From Chenopodium formosanum (lineage: Eukaryota; Streptophyta; Magnoliopsida; Caryophyllales; Amaranthaceae), in the NCBI GenBank assembly GCA_024500155.1, contig CM044857.1, forward strand, positions 4,962,501 through 5,026,500: DNA of 64,000 nt, in the 5' to 3' direction. Position 1 is the first letter of the stretch. Every line of letters starts with the position of its first letter. Below the pieces are notes generated by a model. That model was given only the letters and a program-made list of their open reading frames with translations, was not told the origin of the DNA and made no database searches. The position numbers and the translations under genes are program-made. Of this stretch, positions 55,315 through 64,000 are shown one piece after another.

Positions 55315-57144
55315 ATGAATACTCACGAAAAGCTCGAGGAAGGATACTCAACTCAGAGACCTCCTATGTTCAACGGGAAGTTCTATACCTACTGGAAGAA
55401 CCGTATGGAGATCTTTATCAAGGCGGAGAACTACCAAGTTTGGAGGGTCATTGAAGTTGGTGATTTCGAAGTCACCAAAACAAATGCTCAGAATGAGGTA
55501 ATCCCTAAGCCTATGTCTGAATATGAAAAAGAGGATTTTGACAAAATGGAAATCAATGCTATGGCTGTGAAATTGCTCCATTGCGGGATTGGACCTCATG
55601 AACACAATCGTGTTATGGGGTGCAAGAACGCAAAGGAAATCTGGGATTTGCTGCAGATTACTCATGAAGGAACTAATGAGGTTAAACGCTCAAAAATCGA
55701 TCTACTTATGTCTAAGTATGAAAGATTCGAGATGCAACCTAAGGAAACCATCCAGGAGATGCTAACTCGTTTTACTAACATCATAAATGAGCTGGTTTCC
55801 CTTGGTAGACAGATTCCTACAGATGAGCAGGTTAGGAAGGTTCTCAGAAGTCTTCCACAGGACGAGAGATGGAGAGCTAAGGTGACAGCCCTACAGGAAA
55901 CTAAGGACTTCACCAAGTTCAACATCGAGCAACTTGCTGGCTCTCTCATGACCCACGAGTTGGACCTTGGAGTCAACACTGAAACCATGAGGAACAAGGG
56001 GTTGGCTCTGAAAGCAGAGGAGGAGGAAGACTCAGAAGTAGACGAGGATGAAGCTGCCATGATCGTTCGAAGGTTCAAAAGGATATTCAAGAAAGGCCGC
56101 ACCTCAAGGAACTTCGGGAAAAAGAACTCTAATGCCAAACCTGACTACAGCTGCCACAAGTGTGGATCCCCAGATCACTTTATCAGAGATTGTCCTCTCT
56201 GGGAAAATGATAAAGGAAAAGGAAAGGGCAAGGAGCAAGGAAGAGAAAAATTCAGCAAAGCAAACTTTCAAAAGTCGGACATGAGGAAAGCCATGATTGC
56301 AGCTTGGGGTGATTCTGACAGTGAAGAAGATGAGGATGACCAACCAGAAGAGGAGACAGCCAATCTGTGTCTGATGGCCAAATCAGATGATGAAAAGGCC
56401 AACCTTGAGGAACTCCACAAAGAGGTATTTCTTGATCCTAAACAGCTTAAAACTCTCTCTAAAGATGTCTTAATAGATTTGTGTCTAGAAGAAGAAGAAT
56501 TCTTTAGAGAAACTTGTGTGAAACTGAATAAGTGTGAGAAGGCTCTTAAGGTTTGCAAGGAACATGGCACTTGGTTGGAAACAGCTTATGCCAAGTCCCA
56601 AAGCAAATTGCAAGAGCTGAATATTAAGTATAAACACATAAAAGAGATAGCTGATAGAATCAAGAATGAAAGTATTCTTTTGAATGTTGAATTAACTCAG
56701 TATAAGCTCATGAATTCTGATATCAGTTCTAGCAGTTCCTCGAGTGATCAGTTGCTTAAATTCAATGTTGATTTTGAAAATCTGAAAAATGAACTTTCGA
56801 CCTTAAGGAATAAAAAGGATCAACTTGAAAATGAAGTGAATGCTAGAAAGGATAGGAGTATTGACCCAAAAGTTGTACCCAAATGGATTGCTGAAGCTCA
56901 AGGAAAAAGAACAGAAGGACTTGGTTATATGACCAAGAGAAAAGGTAAACAAAAGAAATATGTTGAGCTTCCTAGCATGAAGATGTGTATCTTTTGTGGT
57001 AAGACTGGACATCTCTATGGTCAATGTTGGAATAAAGAAGAAGCTAATCAAAGGAATATGAAACAAGTGTGGGTCAAGAAAACTGATATTGCATCCACGA
57101 CAAAGGAACCCAAGGAAACCTGGGTTCCTGATTCTAATGCTTAG
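55315..57144 (+). CDS. gag of copia 2, two zinc knuckles
   Basis: 609 aa from ATG 55315 (MNTHEK). Residues about 15-230 form the copia-type gag domain (FNGKFYTYWKNRME, EIWDLLQITHEG). CHKCGSPDHFIRDC near 279 is the first CCHC knuckle. A long acidic then coiled-coil segment (about 330-540) leads to a second knuckle, CIFCGKTGHLYGQC, near 558. It ends ETWVPDSNA with TAG at 57142-57144. The length and paired knuckles are larger than an average copia gag and fit SIRE-like elements. Forms the particle and binds RNA. Pol follows in another frame with no usable overlap. Confidence 0.9.
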   Translation: MNTHEKLEEGYSTQRPPMFNGKFYTYWKNRMEIFIKAENYQVWRVIEVGDFEVTKTNAQNEVIPKPMSEYEKEDFDKMEINAMAVKLLHCGIGPHEHNRVMGCKNAKEIWDLLQITHEGTNEVKRSKIDLLMSKYERFEMQPKETIQEMLTRFTNIINELVSLGRQIPTDEQVRKVLRSLPQDERWRAKVTALQETKDFTKFNIEQLAGSLMTHELDLGVNTETMRNKGLALKAEEEEDSEVDEDEAAMIVRRFKRIFKKGRTSRNFGKKNSNAKPDYSCHKCGSPDHFIRDCPLWENDKGKGKGKEQGREKFSKANFQKSDMRKAMIAAWGDSDSEEDEDDQPEEETANLCLMAKSDDEKANLEELHKEVFLDPKQLKTLSKDVLIDLCLEEEEFFRETCVKLNKCEKALKVCKEHGTWLETAYAKSQSKLQELNIKYKHIKEIADRIKNESILLNVELTQYKLMNSDISSSSSSSDQLLKFNVDFENLKNELSTLRNKKDQLENEVNARKDRSIDPKVVPKWIAEAQGKRTEGLGYMTKRKGKQKKYVELPSMKMCIFCGKTGHLYGQCWNKEEANQRNMKQVWVKKTDIASTTKEPKETWVPDSNA

Positions 57145-60100
57145 TTTTCTTGCAGGTTCTAGTGAGGGGGAACAACTCGTGGTATCTCGACAGCGGGTGT
57201 TCAAAGCATATGACAGGTGATAAATCAAAATTCCTCTCACTAGAAGACTACCCTGGAGGAACAGTAACCTTTGGGGACAATAAGAAGGGCGAGATCATTG
57301 GAAAAGGAAAAATTGGAAGATCAAAATCTCATTCCATTGATAATGTGTTCTTGGTCGAGGGCTTAATGCACAATTTGCTCAGTATATCACAATTTTGTGA
57401 TAAGGGAAACTCTGTAAGTTTTACTTCTGATTCTTGCAACATCATCAACAACAAATCAGGAAAGGTTGTTCTAGAAGGAACAAAAAGAGGGAATACATAT
57501 ACTGTAGACCTCAACTTAATCCCAAGGAACAACTTTACATGTCTGAGTGTTGTTGAAGATGATCCCCTGCTATGGCATAAACGTTTTGGACATGCTAGCT
57601 TTTCATTACTGGACAAACTAAGGTCAAGGGATTTGGTTGTGGGACTTCCTATTATCAAGTTCCTACAGAACAAAGTTTGTGATGCATGTGTGAAAGGCAA
57701 GCATGTTCGCTCATCTTTTAAATTGAAGAAAATGGTGAGCACTACAAAGCCTTTGGAACTAATCCATATGAACTTGTGTGGTCCCATGAGAATTCAAAGC
57801 AGGAGTGGCAAGAAATATGTTTTGGTTATTGTTGATGATTATTCTAGATTCACTTGGGTTATTTTCCTTGCAAGTAAGGATGAAACTTTTGACGAGTTTG
57901 TTGCTTTTGCTAAGAAAATACAGAAAATCAGTGGTTACTCACTAGTCCATCTCAGATCAGATCACGGAACTGAATTTGAGAACTCAAGATTCGATGAGTT
58001 TTGCAGGGAAAATGGCATGAACCATAACTTCTCAGCTCCAAGAACCCCCCAACAGAATGGGGTCGTGGAAAGGAAGAATCGAACCCTTGAGGAAATGGCT
58101 AGAACCATGCTGATTGCAAGTGGATTGCCAAGGAACTTCTGGGCTGAAGCCGTGAATACAGCATGTTACATTCTTAACAGAGTAACAATCAGAAGCATCA
58201 TCAACAAGACTCCCTATGAACTTTTCAGGGGAAGGAAACCAAACATATCTCATCTTAGGGCCTTTGGTTGTAAGTGCTTTGTACACAATAATGGTAAGAA
58301 AAATCTAGGCAAATTTGATGAGAGAAGTGAAGAGGCTATATTTCTTGGATATGCCTCTGATAGCAAAGCTTATAGAGTTTACAATAAGAACTCAATGTGT
58401 GTTGAGGAAAGCATTCACATAATATTTGATGAAGTTAATCAGTTTGTGAGTGTACAGGAACAGGAAGAAGATAATGATTTTGAAATAGGATTGATCAGAG
58501 ACAAAGATGAAGAAGAAGATCAAAAGCAAGCCAAAGAAAAGCATCCTGCAGCAGAAGAAGAACCTCAAGAGAATGAAGACGTTCCTCACCAAGATGAACA
58601 GGTGAATGAGGAACAAGCTGAAGAGGAACAAGCAAAGGGAACAGGACAAGAAGCTCCTCAAATTGGAGTTCCAGCAAGGGAATTTCATCCCAAGCCATTC
58701 AGGTATAGAGGTTCCCATCCTACTGATCTCATAATCAGTGACATTGGGAAAGGAACTCAAACCAGATCACAAATGAGGAACTTTTGTGCGTTCCAAGCAT
58801 TTCTATCCATCCTAGAGCCTCGAAATCATCAAGAAGCCTTAAAAGATGCTGACTGGATAGTAGCCATGCAAGAGGAACTAAATGAGTTTGAAAGGAACAA
58901 AGTCTGGCACCTTGAGCCAAAGCCTAAGGAAAAGAAGATCATTGGGCTCAAGTGGGTGTTCAGGAACAAGCTGGATGAGCATGGTACCATTGTAAGAAAC
59001 AAGGCAAGGTTGGTTGTGAAAGGCTATAACCAACAGGAAGGTATTGATTTCGATGAAACCTTTGCTCCAGTAGCTAGATTAGAAGCTATTAGAATCCTAG
59101 TAGCTTTTGCTTCTTTTATGGGCTTCAAACTCTATCAAATGGATGTGAAATGTGCTTTTCTAAATGGTTTCTTAAATGAGGAGGTGTTTGTAGAACAACC
59201 TCCAGGTTTCGAAAATCCTAAGTTTCCAAATCATGTCTTCAAGCTTGATAAAGCTCTTTATGGGCTTAAGCAAGCACCAAGAGCCTGGTATGAAAGGCTC
59301 TCAAAGTTCCTCCTGAAAAATGATTTCAAAAGAGGAAAGGTTGATAAAACCCTTTTTCTTAAATCTAGAGGAACTGATTTGTTGGTAGTACAGATTTATG
59401 TTGATGATATTATATTTGGTGCTACTAACAATGGTTTGTGCAAGTACTTTGCTGAGCTAATGGGTGGTGAATTTGAGATGAGCATGATGGGTGAACTAAA
59501 TTTCTTCCTTGGACTCCAAATAAAGCAAACAGCAGAAGGAATAATGATTCACCAGCAGAAGTACATCAAGGAACTTCTGAAGAAGTACAACATGGAGAAT
59601 GTTAAGACAAATCACACACCTATGGGAACAGCAACGAGACTTGATGATGATCCACAAGGAACAAGTGTGGATCAAACGACTTATAGAGGTATGATTGGTT
59701 CATTGCTATATCTAACAGCCAGTAGGCCTGACATCTCTTTTAGTGTTGGATTGTGTGCTAGATTTCAGTCTAACCCTAAGGAATCTCATCTAACGGCTGT
59801 TAAGAGAATTTTGAGATACCTCAAAGGAACAGATAACCTGTGTCTGTTCTATCCTAGAAGTGATGACTTTATGCTTAGAGGATTTACTGATGCTGACTAT
59901 GCTGGTGACTTAGTCAACAGGAAAAGCACCTCAGGTATGGTTCAGTTCCTTGGCTCTTGTCTAGTTTCTTGGGGTTCCAAGAAACAAAATACTGTTGCAT
60001 TGTCTACTGCAGAGGCTGAGTATGTAGCAGCAGCTGCTTGTTGCTCTCAAGTCCTTTGGATCAAACAACAGTTGCGTGACTTTGGTATTAAATTTAATTG

Positions 60101-60341
60101 CATTACTATCTATTGTGATAACACTAGTGCAATTTGCATATCTAAAGATCCAGTCCATCATTCAAGAGTCAAGCATATTCATATAAGGCATCATTTCCTT
60201 AAGGATAATGTTGAAAAGGGTTTAATTAAGTTAGATTTCTGCCAAACTGACAATCAAATTGCAGATATATTAACTAAGCCCTTGAATAGAGAAAGGCATG
60301 AGAAGATGAGAATGGAACTTGGGATGATTAAGTTATACTAA
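57138..60341 (+). CDS. pol of copia 2: protease, integrase, RT, RNase H
   Basis: Open frame of about 1067 codons with no ATG at its start; it is -1 relative to gag and overlaps it by only seven bases. Protease WYLDSGCSKHMTG at about 57180; pre-integrase WHKRFGH..CDAC; integrase HMNLCGPM (57765-57788), LRSDHGTEF and NGVVERKN; RT with MDVKCAFLNG and YVDDIIFG (about 59397); RNase H DADYAGD and STAEAEYVAAA. The Asn (AAC 57771-57773) replaces the first catalytic Asp of the integrase D-D-E triad, so this copy should not integrate on its own. TTTTCTTGCAG just before 57156 looks like a 3' splice site and may explain how pol is expressed. Confidence 0.92.
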   Translation, partial: CLVFLQVLVRGNNSWYLDSGCSKHMTGDKSKFLSLEDYPGGTVTFGDNKKGEIIGKGKIGRSKSHSIDNVFLVEGLMHNLLSISQFCDKGNSVSFTSDSCNIINNKSGKVVLEGTKRGNTYTVDLNLIPRNNFTCLSVVEDDPLLWHKRFGHASFSLLDKLRSRDLVVGLPIIKFLQNKVCDACVKGKHVRSSFKLKKMVSTTKPLELIHMNLCGPMRIQSRSGKKYVLVIVDDYSRFTWVIFLASKDETFDEFVAFAKKIQKISGYSLVHLRSDHGTEFENSRFDEFCRENGMNHNFSAPRTPQQNGVVERKNRTLEEMARTMLIASGLPRNFWAEAVNTACYILNRVTIRSIINKTPYELFRGRKPNISHLRAFGCKCFVHNNGKKNLGKFDERSEEAIFLGYASDSKAYRVYNKNSMCVEESIHIIFDEVNQFVSVQEQEEDNDFEIGLIRDKDEEEDQKQAKEKHPAAEEEPQENEDVPHQDEQVNEEQAEEEQAKGTGQEAPQIGVPAREFHPKPFRYRGSHPTDLIISDIGKGTQTRSQMRNFCAFQAFLSILEPRNHQEALKDADWIVAMQEELNEFERNKVWHLEPKPKEKKIIGLKWVFRNKLDEHGTIVRNKARLVVKGYNQQEGIDFDETFAPVARLEAIRILVAFASFMGFKLYQMDVKCAFLNGFLNEEVFVEQPPGFENPKFPNHVFKLDKALYGLKQAPRAWYERLSKFLLKNDFKRGKVDKTLFLKSRGTDLLVVQIYVDDIIFGATNNGLCKYFAELMGGEFEMSMMGELNFFLGLQIKQTAEGIMIHQQKYIKELLKKYNMENVKTNHTPMGTATRLDDDPQGTSVDQTTYRGMIGSLLYLTASRPDISFSVGLCARFQSNPKESHLTAVKRILRYLKGTDNLCLFYPRSDDFMLRGFTDADYAGDLVNRKSTSGMVQFLGSCLVSWGSKKQNTVALSTAEAEYVAAAACCSQVLWIKQQLRDFGIKFNCITIYCDNTSAICISKDPVHHSRVKHIHIRHHFLKDNVEKGLIKLDFCQTDNQIADILTKPLNRERHEKMRMELGMIKLY

Positions 60342-60829
60342 GAGAAATGCATCAAGTTCCCTCAGGTATGAAACTCAAACTGACGTGCTTAAACTATTGT
60401 ATACTGTGCACAAGTGTTATATGTTTAATTACATAGTTAAGGCAAGTTGTGAGCAGGAGTAACATTTACTAATGGGCATGTAAATTTGAAAGTCATAGAT
60501 ATTAGAAGTCCAAAATTGATTGCATGAGCCTTATTGAATTGTTCCGTGTATCAAGTTGTATTTGCAAGCAATTTCATTGAATTCAAAAGATAAAATTGTT
60601 GTGTTTATCTGATCTTCAAAATTCAAATTTTTTATCTAAACACTAAATTCGGATGAATATATCAAAATTCATCATTATCTTTTGTTCAAAAGTTGCCCAC
60701 ATCCATTACTCTCTTGAAACACGGTTTACGTTTCCCTAAGCAATAAATAGGAGTGTCAAATCAACTAAATTCACCTCACAAACGACACCTCACTTATTCA
60801 CTCCCTCAAGCTACCTCCACCATAAAAAC
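60342..60829 (+). other. Region between pol and ORF3 of copia 2
   Basis: 488 bp, AT-rich, no ORF. It may hold signals for a spliced or subgenomic transcript of ORF3. CAATAAATAG at 60741 is TATA-like, about 90 bp before the ORF3 ATG. Confidence 0.45.
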
Positions 60830-62443
60830 ATGTCAGCCTCACCAAAATTTACACCACTCAAAAATTACCTTCTCTCTCATCACTCCGATCAAAATTTCTC
60901 ACCAATGTCTGTCTCACCAAAAACCCAAACTGAAGCCAAAGAAATCACAAACCCTATTCCAGAAATCACCATGGAAATCATCCCCGAAACTCGAAATCCT
61001 GAGCCTCAAAAGAAGGAATCTCCTACTGAGTCCAATTCTTCCCGGAAAAGGAAAATCGAGGACATGCAAGAAAAGGAAGAAAGCGTTTCGGAGATGGGTG
61101 TCAACTATCGAGACAAGCCTGCTTCTATGAAGAAACAGGAGAAAATCAGCGAGCACTTTGTGACAGGTTTGGCACTTAATTTACCTTGGTGTAAATCTGT
61201 TAAGCTTTATGAATTGTTGGATTTGCTTGAAGCTCAAAATTGGGTGAATCTGTTGGGTGAGTGTTTTAATCGAAGTTTGTATGTTGATGCTATGAGAGAT
61301 TTTTGCAAAAGCTTTAAGTACTCCAAGGGTACTATTCACTGCTGTGTATATGGGAAGGCTATTGAGTTTGATGCTATGTATCTGGCTGAATTGTTTGATG
61401 TGCCTAATACTGGGTATGATATTTATTTCAAAAATAATGTGATAAGGAACCCGATTCCTGATGCTAATATTGATGAAATAGTGGAGTATTTAGGAGGTGA
61501 CCCGGAGGAAACCTACATAAATCACAATGACCTAACCCCTCTTGACAAAATCCTGTTAAAATTCGTGTACAATGACATTATCCCTCGTTCTCAAAAGAGA
61601 GACAGTGCCAACAAGCTTGACTCTGTCTTAATCTACTGCCTAGCCAAAAAGATCCAGATCAACTTCCCTTCAATCATGATCCAACATCTAGCTCATTGTG
61701 TTCCTAAAGGCTGGAAAGTTGGATATGGTAACCTACTCACTTATGTGTTTGAAAGTTTTGGCATTTCCTTTGCTAATAAAGAACCCCTGCCCCTCAAAAA
61801 CACCGAATATATACAACCTATTTTCCTTGAAAACCATAAGATGAAAGTTGTAGATGGATGTTTTGAAGTTGTGCAGGAGGAAAAGAGGCCAAAAGAAGTA
61901 GGTGGTCCAGTTGAGGGGGAAGTAGGAGAAGATGAGGCAAAAGAGGTTATAGGGAATGTGGTTCAGGAGTTACAGGATCAGGAGGAGGAAGAGGAAAAAC
62001 AGGTGGAAGAGGTAGTTGAGACAGGGGGAAGGAAGAAGAGGAAGAGTTTGAGGTTGATGAAGAAAAAGGAGACCCCAGCACCAATATGCATTGATATATC
62101 TGAGGCACAGGAGGAACTGCAGAAAGTTACCCCCTCTCCTACTTCGGGAAAGTATGCATCTGCAGGAACAGGTTTTGCAGCATTTAGTTCCCCGCCAAAG
62201 GTTCCCAGCGAAGATGTGAAGGAGACAAAGGAGATGCTCCAGAAGGTGCTGAAGGAACAAGAACAATCAGCGGTGAAGATGGAGGAACTAAAGAAGAGTG
62301 TTCTCACTCTTGATGCTGACCTGAAGGAACTGGTCACGAGCTCAGAACAGGGGAGACTGTCCACAGTGAAGGACATTGTGTCTCAAATCAGCAAGAAGCT
62401 TGAGGATCTTGCTGTTGATGATGACCAAAGCACTGCTTCCTAA
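60830..62443 (+). CDS. ORF3 of copia 2, envelope-position protein with a putative plant transposon domain
   Basis: 537 aa on the same strand as pol, intact. Residues 1-100 are Pro/Ser/Lys-rich and charged. About 105-330 resembles the 'putative plant transposon protein' domain found in retroelement accessory proteins (SLYVDAMRDFCKSF.., CVYGKAIEFDAMYLAELF). Then comes a Glu/Gln-rich acidic stretch (about 345-400), a basic patch (GGRKKRKSLRLMKKK) that could be a nuclear signal, and a C-terminal coiled coil (about 460-520). SIRE-like elements often have an 'env-like' ORF in this place, but I see no signal peptide or membrane helix here, so an envelope role is not supported. Function unknown. Confidence 0.75.
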   Translation: MSASPKFTPLKNYLLSHHSDQNFSPMSVSPKTQTEAKEITNPIPEITMEIIPETRNPEPQKKESPTESNSSRKRKIEDMQEKEESVSEMGVNYRDKPASMKKQEKISEHFVTGLALNLPWCKSVKLYELLDLLEAQNWVNLLGECFNRSLYVDAMRDFCKSFKYSKGTIHCCVYGKAIEFDAMYLAELFDVPNTGYDIYFKNNVIRNPIPDANIDEIVEYLGGDPEETYINHNDLTPLDKILLKFVYNDIIPRSQKRDSANKLDSVLIYCLAKKIQINFPSIMIQHLAHCVPKGWKVGYGNLLTYVFESFGISFANKEPLPLKNTEYIQPIFLENHKMKVVDGCFEVVQEEKRPKEVGGPVEGEVGEDEAKEVIGNVVQELQDQEEEEEKQVEEVVETGGRKKRKSLRLMKKKETPAPICIDISEAQEELQKVTPSPTSGKYASAGTGFAAFSSPPKVPSEDVKETKEMLQKVLKEQEQSAVKMEELKKSVLTLDADLKELVTSSEQGRLSTVKDIVSQISKKLEDLAVDDDQSTAS

Positions 62444-63032
62444 CCTCTCTTTCCTTGCAGCCTTTTATGTTGATAAACTCTGTTTTTATTTGTTTTTGGG
62501 AAACAATTTTTAACTTTGGTCTGTAATATTTTGGGCACTTTATTTTCTTTTGTTCAACTTGCAAATTTGGTACATTGGCCGATGTTTTAAATTGGTTTTG
62601 GATGATGAATGTCTATAATGCTTTTGCCTATATGCTTTGTGAATGTTTTCTCTATATATGCATGCTTCTTGTCTTAACACTAGACCACTTGATGGTGCTG
62701 TGTTATGGTATACTACTGCTTGTGTGTTGGTTTTTGATAATGCCAAAAGGGGGAAAAGATGCAAACTATCCAAGGAAACTTAATCATTCTATGGTCTCTG
62801 TTCGAAGTCCTCTCAGCAAGCCTACATCTCTACAGGCAGGTATATGTAAATACAAGTTTTTCCATTTTTGCAATTTTTCTTCTTTTTGTTTTCTGTCTTT
62901 ATTTTTATTAAGTAGTTCCCTTTTTGCATTGCATTATATTTTTGCATTTTCCTTCTTTAGTTTAGGGTGGATTATCTTTGTTTCCTTGTAAGTAAGTTTG
63001 GATTGTTTGTCATCATCAAAAAGGGGGAATAT
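62444..63032 (+). other. 3' untranslated region and purine tracts of copia 2
   Basis: Contains ATGCCAAAAGGGGGAAAAG (62740-62758) and CAAAAAGGGGGAATAT (63017-63032), the latter abutting the LTR. Two purine tracts suggest an internal as well as a terminal priming site, as reported for SIRE-like elements. A hydrophobic open frame here is most likely by chance. Confidence 0.7.
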
Positions 63033-64000
63033 TGTTGGACTTAATGATTTTGATGATGACACAACCTCACTTACTTACATACTAATAAAGGCTTGATTGT
63101 TTGAGTGTGTGATCAGTGCAAAGACTAGGAGAATTAAGTGTCGAGCAAAGATACCATGAGGAACAGGAAGGCCAGAAACAAAGCTATCCAAAAAGAAGAG
63201 TTCCCTCATAGGAACTGGCGCTTCAGAAATGAAGACTGGAGAAGAGAAGGTTCCCTCAGGGAACAGAAGCTTCAGAGAAGAAGCATCACCAGAGAAGAGA
63301 AGTTCCTTCCAAGGAACAGAAGCCTCGGAGTAGAAGCTTCATCAGAGAAACATGAAGACTAAATATATTTTTATATTTTAGGATTTATGTAAGTATAAGA
63401 TATTAAATGGCACTCGAAAAATCTGTGTGGAATTGGTCTAAGAAGATAAAATTGTGCATGCTAGTTTTTAGGAAAACGGTTGCTTTCTAAAACGTTTATC
63501 TTTTGAAAGGGATTTTATTTCTTTCTGAATTTCGAAAATATCTTGTGCAAAAAAGATTTTATTTTATTTTCTTATTTTCGAAATTATCTTCTGAAAAAAT
63601 AAAATCACCTTGTTTTCCAAAACTTGCGGCCTACTCTCCCACGTTCTTCTTCAAGTCGTGGTTCTGCAAAATTGAGGAGTTCATGGTTCCTTAAATTAAG
63701 GGACATGATCTTCTTAGTGGGCATGAGTAGTGGCGTAATGGGTTTGCAGCACAATGAAGTTTTTCCAAGGCGTTTTGTGATCTATAAATAGCTCTTGATT
63801 TCTGTTGGAAAAACTTGTCCTTGCTCACATAAGTTTTCAAGCTTTTAATTGAGTCAAGCGTCCAATTCCACATAAGTTGATTAGAGTGTTCTTAATGTTC
63901 TTATACTAGAGTTTGTTTTTCTTTCGAGTTGTAATTGGGGAATGGGGAAGTTCGAGTGAACATTTGTGTATGAGAAAGAGAAGAGAAAGAGAAAAGAGAA
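63033..64000 (+). repeat. 3' LTR of copia 2, truncated by the window end
   Basis: The first 968 bp of the LTR, matching 53872-54839 with about three substitutions. TATA box at 63783-63790. The window stops inside the GAGAAGA purine run. Confidence 0.95.

Larger units (their letters stand above)
53872..64000 (+). mobile_element. Ty1/copia LTR retrotransposon 2 (SIRE-like), very young, runs past the window
   Basis: The 5' LTR (53872-55249) and the 3' LTR (from 63033, cut at the window end) start TGTTGGACTTAATG. Over the shared 968 bp I count about three differences. A perfect copia primer-binding site, long gag, pol and an extra sense ORF after pol give the layout of the SIRE/Maximus lineage. 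The element has no visible nonsense mutation in any ORF, but gag and pol are in different frames and the first catalytic Asp of integrase is Asn. It lies in gag of gypsy element 2. The TSD cannot be checked because the right end is missing. Confidence 0.95.

Noticed and set aside
62575..62991. Hydrophobic open frame after ORF3 of copia 2, possible membrane anchor of an envelope protein
   Set aside because: It begins at a non-ATG codon, overlaps the internal purine tract, is not linked to ORF3 by clear splice sites and is T-rich by composition.

Overview
This is nuclear DNA from a flowering plant, most likely a eudicot. It has spliced genes with GT-AG introns (two SKP1-like genes and one MCA-type calcium-channel gene), AT-rich intergenic DNA, Stowaway-like MITEs, a CACTA element, and nested Ty3/gypsy and Ty1/copia retrotransposons. 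I cannot name the species from sequence alone.

Layout. 1-3845 is a repeat-rich spacer with a short TIR element (224-988) and a non-autonomous CACTA element (1532-3132, 3-bp TSD TAA). 3846-13785 is a complete but decayed Ty3/gypsy element: two 495-bp LTRs, TSD CGTTT, dual RNase H as in the Tat lineage, plus an intron-containing gene on the opposite strand downstream of pol. 13786-17038 holds two Stowaway-like MITEs, a 21-bp minisatellite and a (TA)n tract. 17039-22409 carries two SKP1-like genes on the minus strand with a 1.24-kb GGTC/GGGTT-rich TIR element between them. 23731-27068 is a seven-exon minus-strand gene for an MCA (MID1-complementing activity) protein of 409 aa. 27069-29816 is spacer with a MITE, a 237-bp tandem duplication and a B3-domain fragment.

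From about 29817 to beyond 53871 lies one old Tat-type gypsy element in minus orientation. Its left LTR is 29817-31481. Two plus-strand (antisense) genes follow, a plant-mobile-domain gene and a DUF7745-like gene, and then integrase, RNase H, RT, protease and gag on the minus strand. It has been split twice. Copia element 1 (38749-49251, 1435-bp LTRs, TSD CTTAG, about 0.6% LTR divergence) sits in the integrase. Copia element 2 (53872 to beyond the window end, SIRE-like, about 0.3% LTR divergence over the visible part) sits in gag.

How the parts relate. The three cellular genes are independent of one another: SKP1-like adaptors for SCF ubiquitin ligases and a plasma-membrane Ca2+ channel family member. 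The most unusual material is in the gypsy elements. Both carry their own antisense genes with separate TATA boxes. In the second element, the LTR promoter and both antisense-gene promoters each lie just downstream of a cluster of GTCGC palindromes; the 15-mer TGTCGCCACGCGACA occurs three times exactly and once with one mismatch. This looks like a shared cis-regulatory module of the element. All boundaries, splice sites and percentages were read by eye.
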